Shown here piece by piece: positions 15,127-24,332 of a DNA stretch of 64,000 nt (positions are counted from its first letter, which is position 1; every line of letters starts with the position of its first letter). The stretch spans positions 1-64,000 of the forward strand of contig JAZNCI010000018.1 of NCBI GenBank assembly GCA_045587485.1. The letters are read 5' to 3'. Below the pieces are notes generated by a model. It had not been told where the DNA came from. It made no database searches and saw nothing but the letters and a program-made list of their open reading frames with translations. This DNA is from SIG440 sp045587485. Lineage in GTDB: Bacteria > Bacillota > Clostridia > Monoglobales > Monoglobaceae. A program made the position numbers and the translations under genes.

Positions 15127-16731
15127 ATGAGAAAATTGTTTAAACTTTATATATTATGTGTTGTTTCAGTTCTGTCATTGTGTTGCTTTTGCACAAGTCT
15201 GTATGCTGCTGAATATCAGAATACCTTGCGTGTCGGAATATATTACGGTGCAAGTACGGTAGACAGTGTTAACCTTCAAAGCGACACAGGTTTTTCTATT
15301 GGATACACAACAGGCAGAGACTTTTATGAATTCGACAAAACCGATAGCCGTGCAGTGACCGTTTCACAAAAAACAGAAGACACATACCACCTGCTCTACT
15401 TCGCTTTTGAAACCGCAGAGGAACTGACACAAAGTCTTGCTGAGCTTCGTGAATCGGGGATAGGCGCATTCCCAGCATATTATAATTCTCAGTATTGCAT
15501 CTTAGGAGATAGCTTTAAAACGCTAAATGATGCACAGTGGCAGGCAGAAAATGGTTCCGTTACTGCTACTCCCGTCAGCGTTTCGTTCAAGGCGTTTTAT
15601 TTTATCGATACAGAAACAGGACAAACGCTTTTTGTATCAGAACACCCAGACAACAATCCAGCCATATTCAGCGCAGACACTGAAAACATTGATGCGCTTA
15701 TCACAATATCAGGCTCAGCAAAGGGGACCTATCGCGGAGGCTTTGAATTTAGCAATAAAGAAGATAACAGAATGACAGTTGTAAATATTGTCCCTACTGA
15801 GTCGTATCTTTACAGCGTTGTGTGCCGTGAAATGTCTCCCTCATGGCCTGTCGAGGCACTGAAAGCTCAGGCTGTCTGTGCAAGAAACTTTGCCCTTGGC
15901 AGAATTAATTATCACAAAAAGTACGGCTTTGACGTATGCAGAACGGTATGCTGTCAGGCATATTCATCAACTGCAGACCAAAGTGAAAGTGTGCATACAG
16001 CCGTTGATGAAACACGGGGTGAGTTGCTTTTTTATGAGGATGACCTTGTTCAGGCAGTATATTCTTCATCAATGGGCTCCTCCACCGAAAATGTTAAAAA
16101 TGTATGGGGAAGCTCCTTCCCTTATCTTGTAAGTGTTGAAAATCCATACGAGGATACCGAAAACATCTATAACGGAAAATGGACAAAAACTCTTTCTACG
16201 CAGCGTGCTACCGAAATTATGACAAATGCAGGTTATAATATCGGTGATGTTATTTCAATAACGGCTATTGAATATTCCGATGCAGGACGTGTTCTTAAGC
16301 TGAAGGTTCAGGGCACGGGGGGCGAACATATCTTTGAACGAGAGCGCTGCCGTACCATTTTCAGCGAGGCAACCTACAGCCAGAAGTATACTGTTTCAAA
16401 GGGCGGAACAACAAGCTATCCTGTGGTGAAAGTTGTAACCGGCTCGGGCGTGACAAATAAAACCCTGACCACTGTTTCGGTGCTTTCGGACAAAAAGAGC
16501 ATCTCTGCTGTCAGCGGAAAATTTGCAGCAACAAACGGAAACAGTAAAAAAACCTACACAACCCATAAATCAGACGTTGACCCGAACACTTATGTATTTA
16601 CCGGCGAGGGCTGGGGGCACGGCGTTGGTATGAGCCAGTATGGTGCAAAAGGTATGGCAGAAGCCGGCTTTGATTATGAAGAAATTCTTACCCACTACTA
16701 CACCGGCACACATATAGAACAAGCATATTAG
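15127..16731 (+). CDS. SpoIID/LytB domain-containing exported protein
   Basis: A 534-aa exported protein. Signal peptide 1-30 (MRKLFKLYIL, core, SLYA). The SpoIID/LytB domain is seen in the middle (VNIVPTESYLYSVVCREMSPSWP, then EALKAQAVCARNFAL) and ends with GEGWGHGVGMSQYGAKGMA near the C-terminus. In SpoIID this is a lytic transglycosylase acting on denuded glycan during engulfment. The protein is much longer than Bacillus SpoIID (about 340), with an extra N-terminal region and an insertion after the NVWGSSFPYL segment. The ATG at 15127 is favoured over a TTG at 15112. Whether this is the engulfment SpoIID or a vegetative paralogue cannot be decided. Confidence 0.85.
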   Translation: MRKLFKLYILCVVSVLSLCCFCTSLYAAEYQNTLRVGIYYGASTVDSVNLQSDTGFSIGYTTGRDFYEFDKTDSRAVTVSQKTEDTYHLLYFAFETAEELTQSLAELRESGIGAFPAYYNSQYCILGDSFKTLNDAQWQAENGSVTATPVSVSFKAFYFIDTETGQTLFVSEHPDNNPAIFSADTENIDALITISGSAKGTYRGGFEFSNKEDNRMTVVNIVPTESYLYSVVCREMSPSWPVEALKAQAVCARNFALGRINYHKKYGFDVCRTVCCQAYSSTADQSESVHTAVDETRGELLFYEDDLVQAVYSSSMGSSTENVKNVWGSSFPYLVSVENPYEDTENIYNGKWTKTLSTQRATEIMTNAGYNIGDVISITAIEYSDAGRVLKLKVQGTGGEHIFERERCRTIFSEATYSQKYTVSKGGTTSYPVVKVVTGSGVTNKTLTTVSVLSDKKSISAVSGKFAATNGNSKKTYTTHKSDVDPNTYVFTGEGWGHGVGMSQYGAKGMAEAGFDYEEILTHYYTGTHIEQAY

Positions 16732-16752
16732 AACTCGAAAGGAACTGTTATC

Positions 16753-17778
16753 TTGGATATAAAAGACTTTTATTATGAGCTTCCTCAAGAGCTTATTGCT
16801 CAAACCCCTCTTGAGGACAGAACTGCATCTAAACTTATGGTGCTTGACCGCAAAACTCACGAAATTTCACATCGTCACTTTTATGATATAGTTGATTATC
16901 TCAACCCCGGTGATTGTCTTGTGATGAACAATACCCGTGTTATTCCCGCACGACTTTATGGAATAAAAGAGGGCAGCGGCGGAAAAATTGAATTCCTTTT
17001 GCTTAAACGGATAAATATCGACACCTGGGAGGTTATCCTGAAACCCGGCAGAAAAGCACGTGTCGGCAGCCGTTTTGTTTTTGGTGACGGGCTTTTAAAG
17101 TCAGAGGTAATTGAGGTTCGTGACGACGGAAACCGCATTGTCCGCTTTGAGTTTGACGGTGTGTGGGAAGAAATTCTGGATACCCTTGGCGAAATGCCTC
17201 TTCCCCCCTATATCAAGAAAAAATTACAGGATAAAAACCGTTATCAGACAGTATATTCCAAAATTGAAGGCTCGGCAGCAGCCCCTACGGCAGGGCTTCA
17301 CTTTACCGATATACTTCTTGAGAAGATACAACAAAAAGGCGTAAAAATTGCCTTTGTCACATTGCACGTTGGTCTTGGAACATTTCGACCTGTATCAACC
17401 GATAAAATTGAAGACCATCATATGCACTCGGAATATTATGAGGTATCTAAAGAAACTGCTGATATAATAAATCAAACAAGAAAAAGCGGCGGCAGGATTA
17501 TAGCCGTTGGCACAACTTCGGTAAGAACCTTGGAATCCGTTTCCGCAGAGGACGGCACTATTCCCGCTCATTCAGGAAATACACAGATATTTATTTATCC
17601 CGGCTACAAATTCAAGGCGGTTGATGCACTTATCACCAATTTTCATCTTCCCGAGTCAACACTTTTGATGCTGATATCAGCATTATACGACAGGGAACAC
17701 ATTATGGACGCATACAAAACTGCTATCGCTGAAAACTACAGATTTTTCAGTTTCGGCGATGCAATGTTTATCGAATGA
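16753..17778 (+). CDS. queA: S-adenosylmethionine:tRNA ribosyltransferase-isomerase
   Basis: A 341-aa enzyme that transfers and isomerises the ribose of SAM onto 7-aminomethyl-7-deazaguanine in tRNA, giving epoxyqueuosine. QueA features are clear: FYYELPQELIAQ-P near the start, NNTRVIPARLYG, PTAGLHFT and a C-terminal TNFHLPESTLLML. Length is normal. The start is TTG at 16753 with AAAGGA nine bases upstream. It is 21 bp after the SpoIID-like gene and directly before tgt, the partner enzyme of the same pathway. Confidence 0.95.
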   Translation: MDIKDFYYELPQELIAQTPLEDRTASKLMVLDRKTHEISHRHFYDIVDYLNPGDCLVMNNTRVIPARLYGIKEGSGGKIEFLLLKRINIDTWEVILKPGRKARVGSRFVFGDGLLKSEVIEVRDDGNRIVRFEFDGVWEEILDTLGEMPLPPYIKKKLQDKNRYQTVYSKIEGSAAAPTAGLHFTDILLEKIQQKGVKIAFVTLHVGLGTFRPVSTDKIEDHHMHSEYYEVSKETADIINQTRKSGGRIIAVGTTSVRTLESVSAEDGTIPAHSGNTQIFIYPGYKFKAVDALITNFHLPESTLLMLISALYDREHIMDAYKTAIAENYRFFSFGDAMFIE

Positions 17779-17798
17779 ATCAGAAAGGTAATTTTTTT

Positions 17799-18929
17799 AT
17801 GTTTAAACTCTTAAAACAAGAAGGCAAAGCCCGTCGTGGTGAGTTTCACACCGTTCATGGCACAATCCAGACACCCGTATTTATGAATGTAGGCACAGCC
17901 GCCGCAATCAAAGGTGGTCTTGACACCTTTGACCTCAAGGAAATTGGCTGTCAGGTTGAGCTTTCAAACACATACCACCTCCATCTTCGCCCCGGCGATA
18001 ATGTGGTAAAATCTCTTGGCGGTCTTCACAAATTTATGAACTGGGACAGACCTATTCTCACCGACAGCGGTGGCTTTCAAGTGTTTTCACTTTCAAAGCT
18101 GAGAAAAATCAAAGAAGAGGGCGTTTATTTTCAGTCACACATTGACGGACATCACATTTTTATGGGTCCTGAGGAAAGTATGCAAATACAGTCTAACCTT
18201 GCCTCAACCATTGCAATGGCTTTTGATGAATGTGTTGAAAACCCCTGCGAAAAGGATTATGCAAAAAAATCATCAGAAATGACCATTCGTTGGTTGAAAC
18301 GATGCAAGGATGAAATGACAAGGCTTAACTCACTTGACGACACCATAAACAAAAACCAGATGCTTTTTGCAATTAATCAAGGCAGCACCTATGCAGATTT
18401 GCGTATTGAAAATATGAAACAAATTGCAGACCTTGACCTTGACGGCTATGCAATCGGCGGTCTTGCAGTGGGTGAGCCTGCCGATGTTATGTATGAAATA
18501 ATTGAGTCTGTTGAACCCTTTGCACCTGAGAACAAGCCCAGATACCTTATGGGTGTTGGCACACCTGAAAATATAATTGAGGCCGTATATCGCGGCGTAG
18601 ACTTTTTTGATTGCGTAATGCCCAGCCGCAACGCAAGACACGGTACACTCTTTACCTCTTTGGGTATGGTAAACATCAACAATGCCAAATATGAATGTGA
18701 TGACACACCCCTTGACCCCAACTGCAGTTGTCACACCTGCCGAAATTTCTCAAAGGGATATTTGCGTCATTTATTTAAAGCAAATGAAATTCTTGCTCTG
18801 CGTCTTGCGGTTATTCATAATCTGTCGTTTTATAACAATCTTATGGCAGATATTCGCAACGCATTGGACAACAGTTGCTTTGAAGATTTCAGAAAAGTAA
18901 ATATCGAAAGGTTGTCACAAAGAATTTAA
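17799..18929 (+). CDS. tgt: tRNA-guanine transglycosylase
   Basis: A 376-aa TIM-barrel enzyme exchanging G34 of GUN-anticodon tRNAs for the queuosine precursor. The substrate aspartate D89 lies in ILTDSGGFQVFSL, a nucleophile aspartate region is in DFFDCVMPSRNARHG, and the zinc site is CSCHTC plus a later histidine. The ATG at 17799 is preferred: AAAGG lies ten bases upstream and the family starts here, whereas an ATG at 17775 overlaps the queA end without a site. The queA-tgt-yajC-secDF order is the usual arrangement. Confidence 0.96.
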   Translation: MFKLLKQEGKARRGEFHTVHGTIQTPVFMNVGTAAAIKGGLDTFDLKEIGCQVELSNTYHLHLRPGDNVVKSLGGLHKFMNWDRPILTDSGGFQVFSLSKLRKIKEEGVYFQSHIDGHHIFMGPEESMQIQSNLASTIAMAFDECVENPCEKDYAKKSSEMTIRWLKRCKDEMTRLNSLDDTINKNQMLFAINQGSTYADLRIENMKQIADLDLDGYAIGGLAVGEPADVMYEIIESVEPFAPENKPRYLMGVGTPENIIEAVYRGVDFFDCVMPSRNARHGTLFTSLGMVNINNAKYECDDTPLDPNCSCHTCRNFSKGYLRHLFKANEILALRLAVIHNLSFYNNLMADIRNALDNSCFEDFRKVNIERLSQRI

Positions 18930-18961
18930 TAATTATTTTACAAATAAATACAAAATTCCTA

Positions 18962-18990
18962 TTGCATTATTAGTAAAAAAAGGTTATAAT
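18962..18990 (+). promoter_or_regulatory. Sigma-A promoter of yajC
   Basis: TTGCAT (18962-18967), 17-bp spacer, TATAAT (18985-18990), 47 bp before the yajC ATG. Confidence 0.7.
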
Positions 18991-19037
18991 GAATGTATAA
19001 AATAAGTTTTCAAAACACATATAAGGAGGTATAAAAA

Positions 19038-19421
19038 ATGTTTATTACAGCTTATGCAACAGCCACAGATGCAGCCGCAGCAGGCCCTGGTTCGATGTTT
19101 CCTTCACTGATTATGTTGGTTCTTATGTTTGTTGTTTTCTATTTCATTCTTATAAGACCCCAGAAGAAAAAAGAAAAAGAACTCAAAAATATGCTTGCCG
19201 CTTTGAAGGTTAGCGACGAGGTTGCAACCATCGGTGGTATTCACGGCAAAATTGTCAGAATTAAAGATGACCTTTTTGTTCTTGAATCAGGTATCGGTCA
19301 GAATAAGTCATATATCACTGTTGACCGAAGTGCTGTAAGCCGCTTTTTGAAAAGAGGCGAAGATGCGGCTCCTACACCTATTCCTGGTGCCGAAGATACA
19401 GCCGAAACAACCGAAGAATAA
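19038..19421 (+). CDS. yajC: Preprotein translocase subunit YajC
   Basis: A 127-aa protein with one membrane helix (about 18-38) followed by IRPQKKKEKELKNML and the YajC soluble domain (VSDEVATIGGIHGKIVRIKDD). YajC associates with SecDF to assist export through SecYEG. The C-terminal ~25 residues are acidic and low-complexity. AAGGAGG precedes the ATG. It lies upstream of secD and secF but is separated from them by one membrane gene and two terminator-like hairpins, so the three need not be on one transcript. Confidence 0.95.
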   Translation: MFITAYATATDAAAAGPGSMFPSLIMLVLMFVVFYFILIRPQKKKEKELKNMLAALKVSDEVATIGGIHGKIVRIKDDLFVLESGIGQNKSYITVDRSAVSRFLKRGEDAAPTPIPGAEDTAETTEE

Positions 19422-19440
19422 TTTCTTTTGGTAATACAAT

Positions 19441-19497
19441 CCCCTTTTTGTTCATATATTTACCACAAAGGTAAAAACAAAAAGGGGGGTTTTTTTT
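19441..19497 (+). terminator. Terminator whose 3' arm and T-run contain the next gene's start signals
   Basis: CCCCTTTTTGTT (19441-19452) pairs perfectly with AACAAAAAGGGG (19476-19487), with an inner stem TACC/GGTA (19461-19473), then eight T (19490-19497). It is a textbook intrinsic terminator after yajC. The 3' arm AAGGGGGG would also be the ribosome site, and the last T residues the TTG start, of the downstream membrane gene. Confidence 0.85.
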
Positions 19498-19927
19498 GTC
19501 AAAAACAGCTTTATCACGTACGTCTGCCGAGCCTGTCGGTGACGGTTTTGTATCAGGAATATTTTTTATGCTTAAAACCGTTATTCTTGCTTACGGTATT
19601 TCAATTGTTCTTTTGCTTGGTGTTTCTCTTCTTGCAACAGTTCAGGCCTTTTCCGACAGGGCCATAGCAATTGCCGCAAATATAGTTACAGCACTGGGTG
19701 TTCTCTTATGCGGATTTTTGTCAGGCAGACATTTCAGCAGCAAAGGTCTGGTTTTTGGTGCTCTTTGCGGAATATTTTATTCGGGACTTTTATGCATTAT
19801 AGGAAATCTTGCGGCACAAACTCTTAGCTTTGGCGCAAGTGCAGTCACAGCCCTGATAATTGGTGTTATTTGTGGTGCTGTGGGTGGTATAGCAGGAATA
19901 AACACAAAGCACACACGCCGAAGATAA
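19496..19927 (+). CDS. TIGR04086-type small membrane protein
   Basis: A 143-aa protein from the TTG start, with four hydrophobic segments at about 27-48, 57-77, 80-102 and 112-133 and a basic tail (KHTRRR). It resembles the TIGR04086/DUF3792 membrane family, which commonly lies between yajC and secD in Clostridia; the function is unknown. The start is uncertain: TTG at 19496 has AAGGGGGG upstream inside a terminator hairpin, while ATG at 19568 (119 aa) has AGGA nine bases upstream and would begin just before the first helix. Confidence 0.75.
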   Translation: MSKTALSRTSAEPVGDGFVSGIFFMLKTVILAYGISIVLLLGVSLLATVQAFSDRAIAIAANIVTALGVLLCGFLSGRHFSSKGLVFGALCGIFYSGLLCIIGNLAAQTLSFGASAVTALIIGVICGAVGGIAGINTKHTRRR

Positions 19928-19941
19928 TTATTTTTAATATT

Positions 19942-19979
19942 GAATATGGCAGTATTTATACAAATAAATTCTGCCATAT
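19942..19979 (+). terminator. Intrinsic terminator after the TIGR04086-type gene
   Basis: AATATGGCAG (19942-19951) pairs with CTGCCATATT (19970-19979), followed by TTTC, 15 bp past the stop. Confidence 0.65.
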
Positions 19980-20024
19980 TTTCAAATAGTCCCTTTTTGT
20001 ATAGTAAATTCTTTTAATTAAGTA

Positions 20025-20053
20025 TTGACTATTTGCCCAAAAAAAGGTATAAT
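20025..20053 (+). promoter_or_regulatory. Sigma-A promoter of secD-secF
   Basis: TTGACT (20025-20030), 17-bp spacer, TATAAT (20048-20053). The ~80-base leader contains a small stem CTGAT/ATCAG just before the AAGGAGG site. Confidence 0.75.
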
Positions 20054-20138
20054 AAACTGGTATGCAATCTTTAAAATAATTAAATTTACAATATAAAAAG
20101 TCTGATTTGATCAGGCAAGACACAAGGAGGAAAAAACA

Positions 20139-21431
20139 GTGTCAAGAAGTATTATCAAACTTACAGCAATCATTGCTGTAATTGCGGCGCTTCTGTTCGT
20201 TGCACTGTACGGACTTGACTTTACTGACAAAGTTAGATTCCCTGGTATCCTTGACCCCGACGGTGTTGTTCAGGGTCTTGACCTTAAGGGCGGTTCAGTA
20301 ATCGTATTCGAAGCACAGGAAGCAAATCCGTCAGATGAACAGATGGATACCGTAGCAAACATGATGAGAACACGTCTGGATGGTCTTAACTACAGTGAGG
20401 CAACAGTTACCAGACAGGGTACAAACAAAGTGAGAATTGAAATTCCTTCAGTTTCTGACCCAAAGGAAGCAGCAGCAACTCTTGGTGCAACAGCACAACT
20501 TCAGTTTGTTGATGCACAGGGTAATGTAGTGCTCACAGGTGCCGATGTTAAAACAGCATCTGCCCAGTATGGTCAGCTTTCAGAGCTTGGTGCTGCAGAA
20601 AACTTTGTTGAGCTTGAGCTCACAGACGAAGGCAGAAAGAAATTTGCAGCAGCTACATCTAATGCAGTTGCTCTTAAATCATCAAATCAGAACTACATTG
20701 CGATTATGATGGACGAGCTCATTATTTCAATGCCCAGTGTAAATGAAACAATCGACAGTGATACTTGCGTTATCTCAGGCGGCTTTGATGCAGCATCAGC
20801 ACAGGCTTTGGCGGCAAACATCCGTTCAGGACAGTTGCCCTTCTCGCTTTCACAGGTAGAGCTTCGCGCAATCAGTGCAACACTTGGTGACACCGCTCTT
20901 AAGACATCATTGATTGCAGGTCTTATCGGTATTATCCTTGTTATGCTGTTTATGATTTTGTTTTACAGACTGCCCGGTTTCCTTGCATCAATTGCATTGG
21001 CTGGATATATGGGTATTGTTGGCATTATTCTTGCTAACCTTCACGTTAACCTTACTCTTCCCGGTATTGCAGGTATTATCCTTTCTATCGGTATGGCGGT
21101 TGACGCAAACGTTATTATTTTTGAAAGAATCAAAGAAGAGCTTAAACTTGGAAAAACAGTACGTTCATCGGTTGATTCAGGCTTTAACAGAGCACTTTCT
21201 GCCGTTATCGACTCAAACATCACAACCATTATTGCGGCTGTTATCCTTATGATTTTGGGTACAGGTACAATAAAGGGTTTTGGCACAACTCTCCTTATCG
21301 GTGTTGTTGTAAGTATGATTTCTGCAATCTTCTTCACAAAGTTCCTACTTAAGCAGATGATTGGTATGAATGTAAAGAACCTTTGGCTCTATGGAATTAA
21401 CACAAAGAAGGAGGGTGCAAAGAATGCTTAA
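20139..21431 (+). CDS. secD: Protein translocase subunit SecD
   Basis: A 430-aa proton-driven export motor subunit. One N-terminal helix (about 5-25) is followed by LGLDLKGGS-like DLKGGSVIVFEA, the P1 region, then five helices with the SecD signatures GMAVDANVIIFERIKEEL and a C-terminal loop. It is shorter than the E. coli protein because the P1 domain is compact, as in many Clostridia. The start is GTG with AAGGAGG eight bases upstream. Its last codons overlap the secF start by 8 bp (ATGCTTAA), so the two are translationally coupled. Confidence 0.95.
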   Translation: MSRSIIKLTAIIAVIAALLFVALYGLDFTDKVRFPGILDPDGVVQGLDLKGGSVIVFEAQEANPSDEQMDTVANMMRTRLDGLNYSEATVTRQGTNKVRIEIPSVSDPKEAAATLGATAQLQFVDAQGNVVLTGADVKTASAQYGQLSELGAAENFVELELTDEGRKKFAAATSNAVALKSSNQNYIAIMMDELIISMPSVNETIDSDTCVISGGFDAASAQALAANIRSGQLPFSLSQVELRAISATLGDTALKTSLIAGLIGIILVMLFMILFYRLPGFLASIALAGYMGIVGIILANLHVNLTLPGIAGIILSIGMAVDANVIIFERIKEELKLGKTVRSSVDSGFNRALSAVIDSNITTIIAAVILMILGTGTIKGFGTTLLIGVVVSMISAIFFTKFLLKQMIGMNVKNLWLYGINTKKEGAKNA

Positions 21432-22347
21432 TATCGTTGGAAACAAAAAGATTTTCTTTATTATTTCACTGGTACTTATGGTTGCAAGTGCGACATCACT
21501 CCTCCTCCAGGGCTTTAACCTTGACACTGACTTTGCAGGCGGTATGGCTGTTACATTTGGTTTAGGTACAGACTTTCAGGTTAAGGACGTTGAAGCATTA
21601 GTTTCTGAGGCCCTTGGTGTAAACAAAGAAGCCTCTTCTGTTCAAAAAACTGAAAATAACGAGGTTATTATTAAATTTGGTTTTGAAAATACCCTTAAAA
21701 CAGACGATGAAAGAACTGCCTTCAGCAACGAAAAAATTGAGGCAATCACCGCAAAGCTTACCGAAAAATACGGCAAAATTGAGGTTAAAAACCAGGATGT
21801 TGTTTCACCTTCAACAGGTAAAGAGCTTGCACGAAACGCTGTTTGGATGTCAATTTTTGCAGCTCTGGCAATTCTTATCTATGTAACATTCAGATTTGAA
21901 TTTATTTCAGGTGTATGTGCAGTTGTTGCTCTTATTCACGACGTACTCATCCTCTGTGGTATCTACTCAATATGCAGAATTGCTATTGATACAAACTTTA
22001 TTGCAGCGGTGCTTACAGTTCTTGGTTATTCAATCAATGCAACAATTGTTATCTTTGACAGAATTCGTGAAAACACACGTCACGCAAAGAAACAATCATA
22101 TTCTGAAATTGCGAATACAAGTATAAATCAAACAATGAGCCGTTCAATCAATACAACAATCACTACCCTTCTCACAATCGGTATGGTATTTATTTTGGGT
22201 GTTAATTCAATTAGAGAATTTGCTCTTCCCATTATCATTGGTATTGTAATTGGTACCTATTCATCAATCTGTATTGCGGGTACCATCTGGTCTACCTGGA
22301 AGGATTCAGCAGTTAACGCCAAATCAAAACCTAAGAAAAACAACTAA
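21424..22347 (+). CDS. secF: Protein translocase subunit SecF
   Basis: A 307-aa partner of SecD with six predicted helices. Signatures: NLDTDFAGGMAV near the N-terminus, VLTVLGYSINATIVIFDRIREN and a lysine-rich C-terminus. The ATG at 21424 is chosen over an upstream in-frame ATG because GGAGG lies nine bases before it within the end of secD. Here SecD and SecF remain separate genes, unlike the fused SecDF of Bacillus. A terminator follows. Confidence 0.95.
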   Translation: MLNIVGNKKIFFIISLVLMVASATSLLLQGFNLDTDFAGGMAVTFGLGTDFQVKDVEALVSEALGVNKEASSVQKTENNEVIIKFGFENTLKTDDERTAFSNEKIEAITAKLTEKYGKIEVKNQDVVSPSTGKELARNAVWMSIFAALAILIYVTFRFEFISGVCAVVALIHDVLILCGIYSICRIAIDTNFIAAVLTVLGYSINATIVIFDRIRENTRHAKKQSYSEIANTSINQTMSRSINTTITTLLTIGMVFILGVNSIREFALPIIIGIVIGTYSSICIAGTIWSTWKDSAVNAKSKPKKNN

Positions 22348-22403
22348 TTCCTTATTTACGGCAAAAAGAGATATCGTAAAACATTTATAAATGCAGAAAA
22401 ATT

Positions 22404-22429
22404 GGGTGAGCAGACTGAACTGTTCACCC
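22404..22429 (+). terminator. Intrinsic terminator of secD-secF
   Basis: GGGTGA-GCAG and CTGT-TCACCC (22404-22429) form a stem with one mismatch, followed by TTTTTCTTCTT. Confidence 0.8.
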
Positions 22430-22508
22430 TTTTTCTTCTTCTATCTTCTTATTGCCATTTCGTCTTGCCTTATTTGCATAAGATTTCATAAGTCATAAAA
22501 AAGAAAAA

Positions 22509-22534
22509 GTACAGTTAATCTTCAATAACTGTAC
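22509..22534 (-). terminator. Intrinsic terminator of spo0A
   Basis: GTACAGTTA (22509-22517) pairs with TAACTGTAC (22526-22534). On the minus strand TTTTTCTTTTTT follows. It lies 66 bp past the spo0A stop; the rest of the 253-bp gap between secF and spo0A shows nothing else. Confidence 0.85.
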
Positions 22535-22600
22535 CAATTCTCCCTCAATCGACTTTTTTACAATCAGTCTTTTGAGAATCACATCTATACACATTTTTAT

Positions 22601-23401
22601 TTAGCTTGCATTTTTAATCTGGAGCCGTAGTCTGTCGGCAATCATTGCAATGAATTCTGAATTGGTTGGCTTGCCCTTTGATGTTGCAATAGTATATCCA
22701 AATATTGAATCCAGTGTTTCGGTATCACCCCTGTCCCACGCAACCTCTATTGCATGCCGTATAGCTCTTTCAACACGGCTGGGTGTAGTCTTAAAATCCT
22801 GAGCTACAGTAGGATAAAGAGTTTTTGTTATAGAATTTATTATGTCCATATTGTCTATCACAAGCATAATTGCATGACGAAGATATTGATAGCCTTTGAT
22901 ATGTGCAGGAATTCCAATCTCGTGAATAATATCAGTAACCATAGTTTCAACATCAAAGCTATCCGGATTTAAATACTTTTTCGATATCGCTGATGACTTT
23001 TTCTCCTCAGATGTATCGCAAAGACGTCTTACCGTACTTCTGAGGCTGTCAAGGCTGACGGGTTTCACCATATAATAGTCTGCACCAAGATTTATACAAT
23101 CCTGAGCAGCTTTGTCTTGTTTAAATGTTGACAGAACAATTACCTTCGGCATATAAAAGTTTTCAAATTCCTTTTTCTTGTTTTTGAGTCTTTCAAGAAT
23201 TCCTATGCCGTCAATATTTGGCAAGACAAGGTCCATTATTACAACATCAGGCTTAAGGATATCCACTTTTTCAATAACCTGAAATCCATTGCTTACAATA
23301 TCACAAACGTTAATTTTAAAATCCCCTGTAATACTGCGGCTTACCCTCTCTGCAAATTCAACATCTGAATCTGCGATTAATACATTAATTTGTTTATCCA
23401 T
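22601..23401 (-). CDS. spo0A: Sporulation master regulator Spo0A
   Basis: A 266-aa response regulator that commits the cell to sporulation. The receiver domain (1-125) has acidic pocket D11/D13, phospho-acceptor D57 in VVIMDLVLPN and the conserved lysine in MVKPVS. The C-terminal Spo0A DNA-binding domain (about 150-266) includes TPSRVERAIRHAIEVAW and the recognition region SNxEFIAMIADRL-like NSEFIAMIADRL. Length matches Bacillus Spo0A (267). AAGGAG precedes the ATG. In many spore-formers spoIVB lies directly upstream; here it is 3.3 kb away and divergent, with murT-gatD and two Asn-rich genes between. Confidence 0.97.
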   Translation of the reverse strand: MDKQINVLIADSDVEFAERVSRSITGDFKINVCDIVSNGFQVIEKVDILKPDVVIMDLVLPNIDGIGILERLKNKKKEFENFYMPKVIVLSTFKQDKAAQDCINLGADYYMVKPVSLDSLRSTVRRLCDTSEEKKSSAISKKYLNPDSFDVETMVTDIIHEIGIPAHIKGYQYLRHAIMLVIDNMDIINSITKTLYPTVAQDFKTTPSRVERAIRHAIEVAWDRGDTETLDSIFGYTIATSKGKPTNSEFIAMIADRLRLQIKNAS

Positions 23402-23442
23402 AATTGTAGCTCCTTTTTACTTAATTTTCCAATTATGGTTAG

Positions 23443-23471
23443 ATTATAACCAATAATTACAAATTTGTCAA
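23443..23471 (-). promoter_or_regulatory. Sigma-A promoter of spo0A
   Basis: Minus-strand TTGACA (23471-23466), 17-bp spacer, TATAAT (23448-23443), 42 bp before the start codon. No sigma-H consensus was recognised nearby. Confidence 0.75.
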
Positions 23472-23597
23472 GTACTTTTTTACAATTTTTTCCAACATTT
23501 TATTAGATATTGTGGTAGACGTCATCAAATGTCACAATATGTGGTATCTATATTTATTATGTCTGTAAATATAGCTTTAAGAGACATTTTGATGAAT

Positions 23598-24332
23598 TTA
23601 TATAAGTTTTTTAGCTATATAGTTGTTTGCGGATTTCTCAAGTTCATCATCAAGAGCCACAAGTTTTTCAAAGCTGTTGTACTTATTTTTTAATGCTCCT
23701 TCAAGAATTCTATCACACAACAAAGGATTTTTGGGTAATAACGGCCCATGCAGGTATGTCGCGTATACATTTTTATAGATAACTCCCTCATATCCGCTTT
23801 GTCCATCATTTCCATAACCCTTTAAAACACTGCCAAATGGTGTATGATTGCCAATGTTAATTCTTCCGGCGTGGTTTTCAAAGCCAACAACAGGCATTTC
23901 TATTCCATGACATTTAACTGCAACATTTCCAATAAGGCGGGAATTATCCTCAGGTATAGTGGTATGGATATCCAGAACACCCAGACATTCGGTTTTTACT
24001 TCACCCTTTTGGCAATATTTGCCCAAAAGTTCAAACCCTCCACAGGTTGCAAGAACTGTTCCTCCGTCTTCGACAAATCGCAATAGCTTCTCCTTCAACC
24101 TCATCAGATTGCCACGTACAAGTTCGGTTTCACGGTCACATCCGCCGCCAAGAACAAGAATATCTGTAGCATCAAGATTTATTACCGGATTCTCACAGGT
24201 ACATTCCAATACCTTTACATCTATATCTCTCCATTTTAATCTTTTTCTCATACATTCAATATTGCCTTTATCACCATAAAGATTGAGGAGGTCAGGATAA
24301 AGGTGTGTAATTGTAATACTATATCCACTCAT
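23598..24332 (-). CDS. gatD: Lipid II isoglutaminyl synthase, glutaminase subunit GatD
   Basis: A 244-aa class I glutamine amidotransferase of the cobyric acid synthase-like type. The nucleophile is C97 in LATCGGFELLG and the partner histidine is in TYLHGPLLPKNP. GatD supplies ammonia to MurT, which amidates the alpha-carboxyl of D-glutamate in lipid II. The start codon overlaps the murT stop, so the pair is translationally coupled. Length is typical (about 243). Confidence 0.93.
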   Translation of the reverse strand: MSGYSITITHLYPDLLNLYGDKGNIECMRKRLKWRDIDVKVLECTCENPVINLDATDILVLGGGCDRETELVRGNLMRLKEKLLRFVEDGGTVLATCGGFELLGKYCQKGEVKTECLGVLDIHTTIPEDNSRLIGNVAVKCHGIEMPVVGFENHAGRINIGNHTPFGSVLKGYGNDGQSGYEGVIYKNVYATYLHGPLLPKNPLLCDRILEGALKNKYNSFEKLVALDDELEKSANNYIAKKLI

